Assembly: GCF_002104995.1 (NCBI RefSeq)
Contig: NW_024468281.1
Coordinates: 1-64,000, forward strand
DNA length: 64,000 nt
From: Linderina pennispora
Lineage: Eukaryota; Kickxellomycota; Kickxellomycetes; Kickxellales; Kickxellaceae
Reading direction: 5' to 3'
Shown here: positions 52,146 through 62,800 of the stretch, in pieces
Layout: each line of letters starts with the position of its first letter
How positions within the stretch are numbered: position 1 is the first letter of the stretch
The notes under the pieces: generated by a model
Told to the model about the DNA's origin: nothing
What the model saw: only the letters and a program-made list of their open reading frames with translations
Databases searched by the model: none
Position numbers and translations under genes: made by a program

Positions 52146-53654
52146 ATGCTTGCACGAGTTCAGCGTGTACACGGGATATTCAGGATTGCAATACAGAGAT
52201 ACACGACCCGGCCACCAACAATGTCGCAGACGCCCGACTACGATTCCTGGAGCAAGGAGGCGCTGATTGCCAGGATCCGATCTCTGGAGCAGCCTGCTGA
52301 GCAACCTGCCGAACAGCCTGCCGAGCAGCCCACGGAGCCGGAACACGTGCTGGTCCGTAAAGCCAAGAAGCAGCGGCGTGCAGACAGGTTCAACTTTGAC
52401 AGTTTCCCGCAGCGCAAAGTTGCCTTCAAGTTCAGCTACTTTGGGTGGCCGTATCACGGGCTGGCGCGGCAGGGCAATGCACTGGCGAATGCAGAGAAGC
52501 GCGAGATCGAGGACGAGTACCCTACGGTTGAGGGAGAGCTGTTTAAAGCGCTTGCCAGATGCAAGCTGATTGCCAGTGAGGACGAGTGCGATTACTCCAG
52601 GTGCGGGCGCACGGACCGCGGCGTCAGCGGGTTTGGGCAGGTCATCGCCTTGTATGTGCGCTCAGCTGGCAAATTCCTGACTGAGGAGGAGGCTGAGGGC
52701 GATGATGTGTTCCGCGACGATCGCAATGATAGGCGGCCCGTGCGGTTGCCGACGGATGACAAGGAGCTCCCGTATATCAACATGCTAAACAAGATACTGC
52801 CAGCAGAGATCCGGATCCTGGCGTGGTCGCCGGTAAGCCCCACATTTGACGCGCGCTTCTCGTGCCGGTGGCGGTTCTATCGGTACTTTTTCACCGAAAA
52901 GGGCCTGGACATTGCGCGCATGCAGGATGCGGCCCAGCGGTACCTCGGATCGCACGATTTCCGTAATTTCTGCCGACTGGATCCGGCAAAACAGATCAAA
53001 AATTTTGAGCGCACCGTGATGGACATTGCGATCCGGCCGGTGCCAGAGCGTGTGTCGCTCGTGGGCGATTCGCAGAACCCAGCGTCGCGCTGGTGGCAGC
53101 TGGAGCTGCGTGGCACGGCATTCCTGTGGCATCAGGTGCGCTGCATGATGGCGGTCCTACTGATGGTCGGTCAGGGGCTCGAGGAGCCGAGTATTGTCGA
53201 TACGCTGCTGGACGTTGAGACAACTAATGGCAAGCCCGAGTACGAAATGGCGTCTGACTTGCCGCTGGTGCTTGCTGACTGCGCATATGACGAGGAGGAC
53301 GTGCAGTGGATCCGCGTCAAGACACCCGGCACGGACATGGGCAATATGACGGTGCTGACGCGCGAGCTGTCGAGGCAGTGGGGTGAGTTGAACACGCAGG
53401 CCGTGATGGCCAGCGCCCTACTGGATATTGTGCAGAACGCTGTGGTCCCCGTCGGCGATGGCCAGAGCCTGCCGTGGAACGAGTACAAGCCGGCGCCCAA
53501 GCCTGGTGGAGCAGATTTTATCCTGGGCGGAGGGAAGGTCAAGCATGTGGGCAAGTACGTGCCAATAGTTCAACGCAAGCGGGCCGAGCCGGTTGAGGTG
53601 CGCAACCGGCTGTGGATGGAGCGCAAGGGCAGTAAGCGAGCAAAGAAAGAGTAG
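52146..53654 (+). CDS. DEG1: tRNA pseudouridine(38/39) synthase (PUS3/DEG1)
   Basis: Makes pseudouridine at tRNA positions 38/39. 502 residues from the first ATG. The TruA-type catalytic block CGRTDRGVSGFGQVIAL contains the active Asp (about residue 158), and the other family blocks follow: AWSPVSPTFDARFSCRWRFY, HDFRNFCRLDP and FLWHQVRCMM. The first 25 residues (MLARVQRVHGIFRIAIQRYT) are Arg-rich without acidic residues, like a mitochondrial presequence, and a second Met (52221, MSQTPDYDSW) would give a cytosolic form, so dual targeting by start choice is possible. Near the N-terminus a 12-nt repeat encodes EQPA three times. The frame is intact. Confidence 0.92.
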   Translation: MLARVQRVHGIFRIAIQRYTTRPPTMSQTPDYDSWSKEALIARIRSLEQPAEQPAEQPAEQPTEPEHVLVRKAKKQRRADRFNFDSFPQRKVAFKFSYFGWPYHGLARQGNALANAEKREIEDEYPTVEGELFKALARCKLIASEDECDYSRCGRTDRGVSGFGQVIALYVRSAGKFLTEEEAEGDDVFRDDRNDRRPVRLPTDDKELPYINMLNKILPAEIRILAWSPVSPTFDARFSCRWRFYRYFFTEKGLDIARMQDAAQRYLGSHDFRNFCRLDPAKQIKNFERTVMDIAIRPVPERVSLVGDSQNPASRWWQLELRGTAFLWHQVRCMMAVLLMVGQGLEEPSIVDTLLDVETTNGKPEYEMASDLPLVLADCAYDEEDVQWIRVKTPGTDMGNMTVLTRELSRQWGELNTQAVMASALLDIVQNAVVPVGDGQSLPWNEYKPAPKPGGADFILGGGKVKHVGKYVPIVQRKRAEPVEVRNRLWMERKGSKRAKKE

Positions 53655-53783
53655 ATCTTGGAAATTCGCCGCTATTTCCGTCTCAACCACTAGTGCGGGT
53701 GTTTTATGTGATCCTTAGAGCATAGTACCGTCGTTCCCCTCCCCTATTCTGTCTCGGTGACGCCTACTAGACTCTTTGGTAAA

Positions 53784-53789
53784 GATAAG
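53784..53789 (+). promoter_or_regulatory. GATA-factor site (GATAAG) upstream of allantoinase
   Basis: GATAAG, 17 bp before the TATA box and 127 bp before the ATG. This is the core site of fungal nitrogen-regulatory GATA factors, which control allantoin genes in yeast. A single site is weak evidence. Confidence 0.45.
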
Positions 53790-53805
53790 ACGGGGTGCCA
53801 GCAGC

Positions 53806-53813
53806 TATAAAAG
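53806..53813 (+). promoter_or_regulatory. TATA box of the allantoinase gene
   Basis: TATAAAAG, 103 bp before the ATG at 53916. Confidence 0.6.
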
Positions 53814-53915
53814 AGCAGTCGTCTGTCTGCTTGTTCTCTCCCACAGGAGGCTCCTTTTTTCTCATCATCTGCCGATTCGACTCTACACGCTTTCTTCAGT
53901 AAATTATCGCACACC

Positions 53916-55347
53916 ATGAGCCAGGAGACTGTTTTCACCGGCAAGCGCGTTCTTCTCAACTCGACATCCGAGGTCGGCCCCGCCACCATCTACGTCGATG
54001 GCGCGGGCAAGGTGGCTCGCATCGAGGCCGAGTACAGGCCCACTGGTGCTACCCTTGACGCCGGCGACAAGCTGCTGATGCCCGGAATCGTCGACGGCCA
54101 CGTTCACATCAACCAACCTGGCCGCACGCAGTGGGAGGGAGTCGTCACCGCCTCGCATGCTGCCGCTGCCGGTGGAGTCACGACCATCGTCGACATGCCG
54201 CTGAACTGCATTCCGTCGACCGTCACCGTTGATGCATACGAGCAGAAGCGCGACAGCTTCAAGGACGGCATGTGGGTTGACGTCGGCACATGGGGTGGGG
54301 TTGTTCCAGGCAACGCCCAGGACCTGGTCCCGATGCTGGCGGCTGGTGCCCGCGGCTTCAAATGCTTCCTGTGCGATTCTGGCGTTGCCGAGTTCCCACC
54401 AGTCAACGAGGAGCAGCTGCGCTTGGCGATGACCGAGCTCAATGAAGGAGAGCGGGCTGATCATGTTCCACGCCGAGATGGAGACCGGCGCGACTGTCGA
54501 ACGAGGAGCAGGACCCGACTGCGTATAAGACCTTCTTGGACTCACGCCCGCCCAACATGGAGGTCAAGGCCATTGATCTTGTCATCAAGATGTGCCGCGA
54601 GTTTGCTCCCCACGTTCCCTGCCACATCGTCCACCTGTCGGCTGCCGATGCGCTGCCGGCGATCCGCGCCGCCAAGGCCGAGGGCCTGCCTCTGACAGTC
54701 GAGACGTGCTTCCACTACCTGACCATCAGCGCCGAAGATGTGCCGGCCAAGAGCACCGAGTACAAGTGCTGTCCGCCCATCCGCAGCCAGGCGAACCGCG
54801 ACAAACTCTGGGAGGCAGTCCTGGACGGGACCATTGACTTTGTTGTCTCGGACCACTCGCCCTGCACCCCCGATCTCAAGCTTCACCCGTGCTGCGGCGG
54901 CCACATCTCGCAGGGCTCCGTCGAGGGCGACTTTGTCAAGGCCTGGGGCGGCATCGCCTCGGTTGGCATTGGTCTGCCGCTGTTGTGGACTGAGGGCCAG
55001 CGTCGCGGCCTGAAGGTCCAGGATGTCGTGCGGTTGATCTCGGAGCGCACTGCTATCCACTCGGGTCTCAAGGACCGCAAGGGCCAGATTGCTGTCGGCC
55101 TGGATGCTGATTTCGTCGTCTGGAACCCCGAGGAGACCAACAGCATCACCAAAGACAAGCTGCACTTCCGCAACAAGCTCACTCCGTACCAGGAGCGCGA
55201 GTGCCAGGGATTGGTCCACCAGACCATAGTCCGGGCAACGTCGTCTACGATATCTCCAAGACTGAGGACAACGCCGACTGGGAGGACAAGTTCTCAAAGA
55301 AGCCGCTCGGCAAGTGGGTCGACGGTGCCATCACTGCGCGCTACTAA
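53916..55347 (+). CDS. DAL1: Allantoinase, with three frame breaks
   Basis: Opens the allantoin ring to allantoate in purine degradation, a nitrogen-scavenging step. Amidohydrolase motifs: GHVHINQPG near residue 62 (metal-binding His pair; allantoinases have HxHxNEPG), GFKCFL near 147 (the Lys that is carbamylated), FHAE, HIVHLS and DHSPC (metal Asp). The frame breaks twice close together, at about 54446-54451 and about 54499 (one extra base each; repaired reading ESGLIMFHAEMETGATV then EEQDPTAYKTFLDSR), and once at 55233-55235 where one base is missing (VRGNVVYD). The sum gives 476 residues ending in KWVDGAITARY, a normal length. Pseudogene or consensus error; a GATAAG and TATA box upstream suggest a functional promoter. 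Confidence 0.85.
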
Positions 55348-55536
55348 AGCCCCCTCAACCATTTGTCCAATCAATACATGTCCCGTATAAATCATGTGAC
55401 TCGGGGCAGCCGCCTAGTTTTTTTTTTTCGCTGAAAGCTGGCTGAAGAGCAGCGAGTTTTCTCTTCTCCGTGTGCTCTCGCCAATTCACAATTACCTTTT
55501 ATCCAAATCGTTCCACATATACTCTAATCCCACAGC

Positions 55537-57135
55537 ATGGTTTTGAACGAACTCGGAGCGCGTATCAACGGCGCGCTGCAGGCGCTGTCGCGGGAGTCTG
55601 TCATTGACGACAAGGCTCTGGATGCGCTGCTGCGTGACATCTGCGGTGCGCTGCTCGAATCAGATGTGAATGTAAGGCTCGTGCAGCAGCTGCGGCAGAA
55701 CGTCAAGAAGCGGGTAAATGTCGAGGAGCTAGCATCGAGCGCCAACAAGCGCAAGATAATCCAGACGGCGGTGTTCGACGAGCTGTGCGGTCTGGTGGAT
55801 CCAGGCGTGGAGCCGTGGAAGCCGCGCAAGGGCAAGCAGAACGTCATCATGTTTGTTGGTCTGCAGGGAAGCGGAAAGACAACGTCGTGTACGAAGCTGG
55901 CGGCATACTATAAGCGCAAGGGCATGAAGGTGGGGCTTGTGTGTGCCGATACGTTCCGTGCGGGAGCATTCGATCAGCTGAAGCAGAATGCGTCGCGCGT
56001 GCACATTCCGTACTACGGAAGCTATACTGAGGCGGACCCAGTGCAGATTGCGCGGGAGGGCGTGGACAAGTTCAAGGCCGACAAGTTTGACATTATCATT
56101 GTCGATACCAGCGGACGGCACAAGCAGGAGGCTGAGCTGTTTGCCGAGATGGTGCAGATTTCCCAGGCTGTGCAGCCCGACAACACGATCTTTGTGATGG
56201 ACGGGACTATCGGCCAGGCAGCCGATGCGCAGGCGCGCGCCTTCAAGGAATCGGTGGACATTGGGTCGATTATTATCACCAAGATGGATGGCCACGCCAA
56301 GGGCGGAGGTGCTATCAGTGCGGTGGCGGCGACCAGCAGCCCGATTATTTTCATTGGAACCGGTGAGCACATGCACGACCTGGATCGGTTCTCGGCACGG
56401 CCGTTTGTCAGCAAGATGCTGGGCATGGGTGACCTCAGCGGCCTGGTGGAGACCGTGCAGGATCTGCACCTGGAGAAGAACGAGGACATGATGAAGAACA
56501 TTGCCAAGGGTGTGTTCACGCTCAAGGACATGCGTGACCAGCTGACAAACATCCTGAAAATGGGCCCGCTGAGCAAAATCATGGGCATGATGCCCGGCAT
56601 GACGCCCGAGATGATGGCGGGCATGGATGCTGAGGAGAGCACGCGCCGGCTGCGCAGCTACATGTGTGTATTCGACTCGATGACGGAAGACGAGCTGAAC
56701 AGCGACGGCAAGATGTTTACCGACGAGAAGCGGCTGCGGCGCGTGGCGCGCGGCTCGGGCGTGCGGCTAGTCGATATCCAGGCGATGCTGCACCAGCACC
56801 AGCAGTTTGGTCAGATGATCAAGCGGATGGGCGGGCCAAAGGGCATGCTGAGCAAGATGAACCCCAACATGATGCAGCAGATGGCCAAGAATCCGGCTGC
56901 AGCCATGAACCCGAATATGCTGAAGCAGATGGGCGGCATGGGCGGCATGCAGAAGATGATCCAGCAGATGGGCGGTATGGGCGGTGTGCAGGACATGATG
57001 AAGCAGATGATGGGAGGCGGCGGCGGCGGCGGCATGGGCGGTATGCAGGAGATGATGAAGCAGATGATGGGCGGCGGCGGCATGCCTGGTCTTGGCGGAT
57101 TCGGCGGAGCTGGTGGCAGCCGTGGACGTCGGTGA
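55537..57135 (+). CDS. SRP54: Signal recognition particle 54 kDa subunit
   Basis: GTPase that binds signal sequences and targets ribosomes to the ER. 532 residues: helical N domain (1-85), G domain with GLQGSGKTTSCTKLA (P-loop, about 108-122), DTFRAGAFDQL, DTSGRHKQ (about 190-197) and TKMDGHAKGGG (about 248-258), then the Met-rich M domain (from about 320). The C-terminus carries an unusual run of GGM/GGGG and QMMGGGG repeats. The ATG at 55537 begins the conserved MVLNELG. No introns. Confidence 0.97.
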   Translation: MVLNELGARINGALQALSRESVIDDKALDALLRDICGALLESDVNVRLVQQLRQNVKKRVNVEELASSANKRKIIQTAVFDELCGLVDPGVEPWKPRKGKQNVIMFVGLQGSGKTTSCTKLAAYYKRKGMKVGLVCADTFRAGAFDQLKQNASRVHIPYYGSYTEADPVQIAREGVDKFKADKFDIIIVDTSGRHKQEAELFAEMVQISQAVQPDNTIFVMDGTIGQAADAQARAFKESVDIGSIIITKMDGHAKGGGAISAVAATSSPIIFIGTGEHMHDLDRFSARPFVSKMLGMGDLSGLVETVQDLHLEKNEDMMKNIAKGVFTLKDMRDQLTNILKMGPLSKIMGMMPGMTPEMMAGMDAEESTRRLRSYMCVFDSMTEDELNSDGKMFTDEKRLRRVARGSGVRLVDIQAMLHQHQQFGQMIKRMGGPKGMLSKMNPNMMQQMAKNPAAAMNPNMLKQMGGMGGMQKMIQQMGGMGGVQDMMKQMMGGGGGGGMGGMQEMMKQMMGGGGMPGLGGFGGAGGSRGRR

Positions 57136-57275
57136 AATATCACCACAATCAGATCACTGGATTTGTCTGGGTTTTTTCTGCTCAGCACTTTTCTGCGGTT
57201 GCCCACCCGAAAATTTTCTTTCTCTCTATTTAGCAGACAAAACTCCATATCGTACACACAAATTCGAAAGCAGCC

Positions 57276-58199
57276 ATGCCTGACAATTCAGTGCCCAGAA
57301 TTCGGCCCGCCGATGTCCGGAACAAGGCGCGGCGCGAAGAGATCTACGGAAAACAGAAGACACTGAAGGCCAAGGCGAAGCGGCAGAAGCGCAAGGAGAT
57401 GAAGAGGGAGGAGGCGGAGAACCCCGAGCTGCGCGAGAAGCGGCTGCGCGAGAACGTGCCTGCCACGCAAGAGAACACTCGCGAGTTTGATGAGGCTGTT
57501 GTAGCCGATGCCGACGAGGAGGTGGCGAAGGACGAGGAGGAGGACGAGTTTGCACAGTACTTTAGCGGACAAACGCCCAAGGTGCTTATAACGACGACGC
57601 CGAATGCCGGTGGCAAGACAGTGTCGTTTGTGAAGGAGCTGCTGTCTGTGATTCCGAATCTCGAGTACATCAAGCGCGGCAAGAAGTTTGAGCTGCAGCA
57701 GATTATCCAGTTTTGCCGCAACCGCGACTACACCGACCTAATGGTGGTGTCCGAGGACCACAAGGAGCCGACGCACCTGACGATTGTGCATTTGCCAGAG
57801 GGCCCGACGGCACATTTCCGGCTGACGCGGGTCAAGGGCGGCAAGGAGATCTCGGGCCATGCACGCGCGACGGCGCACCACCCGGAGCTGATTCTGAACC
57901 AGTTTACGACCCGCCTCGGCCACACTGTCGGAAGGATGTTTGCTGCGCTGTTCCCGCAAGTGCCCGAGTTCCAGGGTCGCCAGGCGGTGACCTTCCACAA
58001 CCAGAGAGACTTTATCTTCTTCCGCCGCCACCGGTATGTGTTTAGAAGCGGCAAGAGGGTTGATCTGCAGGAGATCGGGCCCAGGTTTACGCTGCGCTTG
58101 AGGTGGCTGCAGAAGGGCCTGTATGATCCGCTCAATGGCGAGTACGAGTGGATCTATAAGGCCGACCTGGAGACAAGTCGCCGGCGCGTGTTCTTGTAG
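57276..58199 (+). CDS. RPF1: Ribosome biogenesis factor RPF1 (Brix domain)
   Basis: A 307-residue nucleolar protein needed for 60S subunit assembly. The N-terminus is Lys/Arg-rich and coiled (about 15-65) with an acidic patch after it (about 85-95). The Brix domain starts at PKVLITTTPNAGGKTV (about 100) and contains RDYTDLMVV.., EPTHLTIVHLPEGPTAHFRL and a C-terminal RLGHTVGRMF plus FIFFRRHRYVF. The Brix family members Imp4 and Rpf2 differ in these blocks; RPF1 is the best fit. Starts at the first Met, 141 bp after SRP54. Frame intact. Confidence 0.92.
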   Translation: MPDNSVPRIRPADVRNKARREEIYGKQKTLKAKAKRQKRKEMKREEAENPELREKRLRENVPATQENTREFDEAVVADADEEVAKDEEEDEFAQYFSGQTPKVLITTTPNAGGKTVSFVKELLSVIPNLEYIKRGKKFELQQIIQFCRNRDYTDLMVVSEDHKEPTHLTIVHLPEGPTAHFRLTRVKGGKEISGHARATAHHPELILNQFTTRLGHTVGRMFAALFPQVPEFQGRQAVTFHNQRDFIFFRRHRYVFRSGKRVDLQEIGPRFTLRLRWLQKGLYDPLNGEYEWIYKADLETSRRRVFL

Positions 58200-59824
58200 G
58201 CGAACGCTTAGTCCTAGTAAATGATAGCACCTCAAGCTCTTGACAAGACATTGTCCACGTGACTGCTGACAATCGCCACTCTGATCGTTAATTTTCACAA
58301 TAATGCACAGACAACGCCAGCCCGTGGGGGAGATCGTCATCCCTATTTCCAGCCATTGCAGCGCATTCAGGATCCATCCGGTGCTCCACTCCTTGGCAAG
58401 GGCTTCTGAAAGTATATACGGGGAGGAAGGGATGTAAACACAGCGAGTGCAATGCCATGTGGGGTACACCATATCGATAAGCCATCATCGGCACCCACCC
58501 ATGCGTGCGCATATGCGTAGCGTGATTTTATGTTCTTGGTGTGGCTGAGCCCCGAAATCGTATATAATTGCATTGGATTGTGCCAGAGCGGTATAAAGCC
58601 TGCAAGGCCAAAAGAAATTCGAGTTGCTTTGGTGACGGCGTTGACGAGAAGGAGCCCCCGGTTCTCCCGGGTTGAAAATTTTTTACGTCGTCTTGGCCTT
58701 GCTTCGTCCGGAAAAAGTGGTCCATGATTTTCCGTCTGTGGCCTGCATGTAACCCGTCGCGCACCATCACCTCCCTTCATCATTAGCGCTTATTTTTTTT
58801 GAAAGTCAGCTGAGACCGGGCATGCACTCGTCCCCTTGGAGCCCCCAAGTATGCTGGCGACTCGCGGGCCATGGTTCACAAAAACGCCGCTGGCGCGCCT
58901 ACTGGGCCATTGGAGCGCCATCGTCGTTTCTGGAGCCGGCTCCTTCGCCGATTTTTCGACTATGATGTGTTGCTTTTCTATAACCCCCTCAAGCCATTAT
59001 CCTGACTACCCAATCACAATGCCGAGAAAATAGGAAAGCCCGCGAAAATCTTGAAAAAAACTCATGGGCGCGGGTCGCAACCCGCATCAGCCGGGCAGCC
59101 GGGCCCCTCCCCCCTGACAAGCAAAACTTGGTGTTAAAAAAAAGAATTGCGTTCGCCTCGCAAGTTCTCCTTTCCGTCCACGAAATTTTTCGTTCTCTGC
59201 CGTTTATTCCTCTCTTTTTCCCACAGTTTGTTTTCGCTCCTATACTTTCGATATCGGCTTTAGCGCACACTTTTGGCGCGATTTCGCAGTTGTCAGAAAC
59301 CGGTCCACAGCCTAATTTCGCATTTGGTCCCGGCAAATTTCAAACCTCGTATATTATCTTTCTCACCGCGTGGGCCTAAACCGCTAGTGTCTCCCTGGCG
59401 CGTTGAAGCTAAATTGCTAAACACCAGATCTTCAACCACCGCCCTTTTCTTAAATTTCGGTCCAAGAGCCCTGACACCACGGTCACCGCTTCTGAGTCCT
59501 TTAGCCTGGCACTCGGGATAAAAAAGACATTAGGCGTGCCCTGTGAACCACAGAAGGCATACACTTCTCCCCATCAATCGCCATCATTTGCGAAATAGGA
59601 GACATCATCACAGGTCTCGGCGGGTTTTTCGTGTCGTCGTTTGCTGCAGAGTAAATACATCCGGAAAATTGCTCAATAGCCCCAGAGCGTCCTTATTTCA
59701 GTGCCCCCACCACCATCTTTCTCTCCTTCCTGCCTCCATTTTCTGTTGCACTTTTTTCTGTGATTTATACTTCCCCTTTCCACTTGTCCTCAGATAACGC
59801 AAGGGGCTAGGCTGATTATACACA
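58200..59824. other. Long intergenic region upstream of INO80
   Basis: About 1.6 kb without a supportable gene. The last 600 bp are C/T-rich and lead into the INO80 start, likely a long leader. Confidence 0.5.
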
Positions 59825-62800
59825 ATGTCTTACGACCGCACATCTAACAGCGACGGCTCCGGTGCCCACAACCTCAATCGCATCCTGTCACCAGGCGCCA
59901 ATAGAAGCGGTGGCGAGGACGGGTCTGTTGACCACCACTACCAGCAGCAACCGCAACCGCAACCACAACCGCAGCAGCAGGACGGAGCGTACCGGCAACC
60001 GGCAAATTATCAACCTGTAGATGCGCCTGGATACCGGCAGACAGCACCTGCCTACAGCAGCCCACGGGCACAGCCGTACCATCAGCACGGGTACTCTCAT
60101 GGTGGCGATGATTACGCTCACTACAGCAGGGCTGGGTATGAGTACCCTCGACAGCAACAGCAGCAGCAGCAGCAAGAACAAGAACAAGAGCAACAACAAC
60201 AGCAGCACCAGCAGCACCAGCCTTCTAGCAGTCGGGAATACGCACAGGACAATCGTGCCTACGAATATGCGAACCAGCAGCAGGCATACCAAGATCAGGC
60301 ACATGCTGACTATGCAGGTTACCGGCAAGAGCCATATAGTTCGCGGCAGCGCGACTATGATTACGAGGCACAGCGGTACGCATATGACTATGACCGGCGG
60401 GAAGCTGGCTGGCAGGGGTACGCCCAGCAGACCTCTGGGTACCGGTCGGACCACCACAGCCACCACTACCAACAACAGCAGCAGGACGAGTACTATGCAC
60501 GCTACGGATACAGCCAGCCGGCCACATCATCGTACGGCCAACATTCGATCAGCTCCGGCAATGGCGCTGATGGCCCGCACCATTCGACCAGCTACTATGA
60601 TCGGTACCCGCAGACCAGCGGGGCGGCCGACGGAGGTGCTACCGCAGGATATGGATACCGCAATTCGCAGAGCGAGATGCATGTGTCAGGTCCAGAATAC
60701 AGCTCAGTAGCACCAGCAGCTGGGGACACTGCGTACCGATCACACTCGACGTATCCAGCTGGATATCCAGAGTCCAGCTACGCACAGGACAGCCAGATAC
60801 CTGACCGCAGATACAATCTCGACATGCACCTGAACCGGCAGGCTGGTACCCAGGGGTATGAGTACACTACACCGGATCCTGCACGTCAAGCCTATAACGG
60901 ACGCACCCCCGATCCTGCAGGAGCAACACCACAGCCGCAGCAATACCAGCGGTCGTCAAATCCGCCGCAGGGCTCGTCCGCATACGGAACAAACCCAGGA
61001 TATACTGTGGAGATGGGCTACTATGTAAGTCAAGTGCACGGTAACTGCCACTGCCAGTGCGTGTGAATGAGTGCGTGTAAACGAAAATGGAGTTTCGGGT
61101 TACTGACGCTTCTACGGCATTTTACATTTTTAGGGCAGCAACGATCGGGTAGGGTCTGTTGAGAGGACTGGGCATGGGCAGCAGTCATCCGGATTTGGTA
61201 TTGCCTCGCTTTTAGCTGACCGACCATCGTCAGCATCAGCCCAGCAGCAGTACCACCAGCACGACCAGCACCAGGCAGACTACGACTACCAGTACAGCAA
61301 CGGCAGCTACGGTAGACACGGGCATTATGATCGGGCTGGCAGAGAGTACCGGAGCCCAGTGCCACCTGGATCAGGATATGCGGATACTCAGGCGCGCTAC
61401 CAGCCGCAGGGCGAGCCTCATGCGGATTCGCACAGAATGATGTCGATCTCGCAGCTGGTTGGGAACAGTGCAGAGGCAGCAGGCGAACAAGCAGAGTATG
61501 CGCACCGCACTTCGTCTGCATTCCAGCGCTACACACCGCCCCCGCCCTCGTCGCATTATCACAACCATCCGCAGGCTGGCTACTTTGAGAACTACCCCGG
61601 CCAAAATCCCATCCCAGAGGACCAGATAGAGCAGCAGCAGCAACAGCAGCAGCAGCAGGAGCAAAGTGGACCACCCATGCGTTCAGAGCACGATTCCGGC
61701 CGGTCGCCTGATGTACCACTGGCCAAGCGGCAGTCCACCTGGCATGCGAAGCAGCAGGGCCCCATCGTGGTATCTGACGACGACGCTACGCCCGCGCTGC
61801 CTCCGGCGTCCGCAGGAAAGGCGGGTGAGTCGATGGCCGCCTTTAGCGACGAGGACAGCCAGCCGTTGGCCAACCGCACAGCGAGCAGCCTGACTCTTGA
61901 TCAGCCCAAGCCGCCTCCTGCGAAGCGCCGTCGCCAGTCGCGTGCGCAAGGCACCCGCCGCCGGACTTCCACTTCTGCAGGCACGGCCGCTCAAAGCAAC
62001 AATGCCACAGGGGACGACAGCACTGCCAACAGCACCAAGGGTAGTGGCCGACGCAAGACGGGTCGCAAGGGCCGCGGATCCAGGAAGGTTGAGCTCAGCA
62101 GCCAGTTTGTCTACGACGAGGATGCCGATGAGGACGATCCGTCGGTGCTAGAGCAGAACGCATCCGCCTTTGATGGTAACGGATATACACACAGGTCCAC
62201 TGGCGACCAGGAGGTAGCAGTGCCTAATGCCGACGAGGGCGACGGTGCTGCAGCCGTGACAACGACCACTGCCATCCACCGCAGCCTCGAGAACGGCGAC
62301 TCCAGCGTTGATCAGCATGTGCAAGAGTACATCCAGCACGTGCGGCAACGCAACTCTCGTGCCATTGAGAAGTACGAGGAGAAGTCGCGGCAAAAGTATG
62401 AGCGCATGCAGGAGCACATCATGCGCAAGTACGGCCCGTATCTGCAGCGGTACACTGAGCATATGGAGGGTACTCGCAACACGCAAGATGAGAGCTACCA
62501 CCAGCCATCGGGCTTGCCGCGCGAGGACGAGTACGATCTAATGGACGACGTTCACGACCAGATGCCTGGATCACGCAAGCGCAAGAACGGGCCACACCAC
62601 CGTCGCAACGCCAGCCAGTCGACGCGTCGTGGGCAGAACGGCTATCGGGGTGAGAGTGGCGAATTTGACTCGCCGTTTGCTGTGTCGCAGCTCGGCTCAA
62701 TGCAGCCGCCAGCGATGGGCTACTTTACCCCGTCTCGGCCTGCGTCGCCTGGCGTGGTCGACGATGGGCACGATGCGCAGTACGACTATGGCTACCGCCG

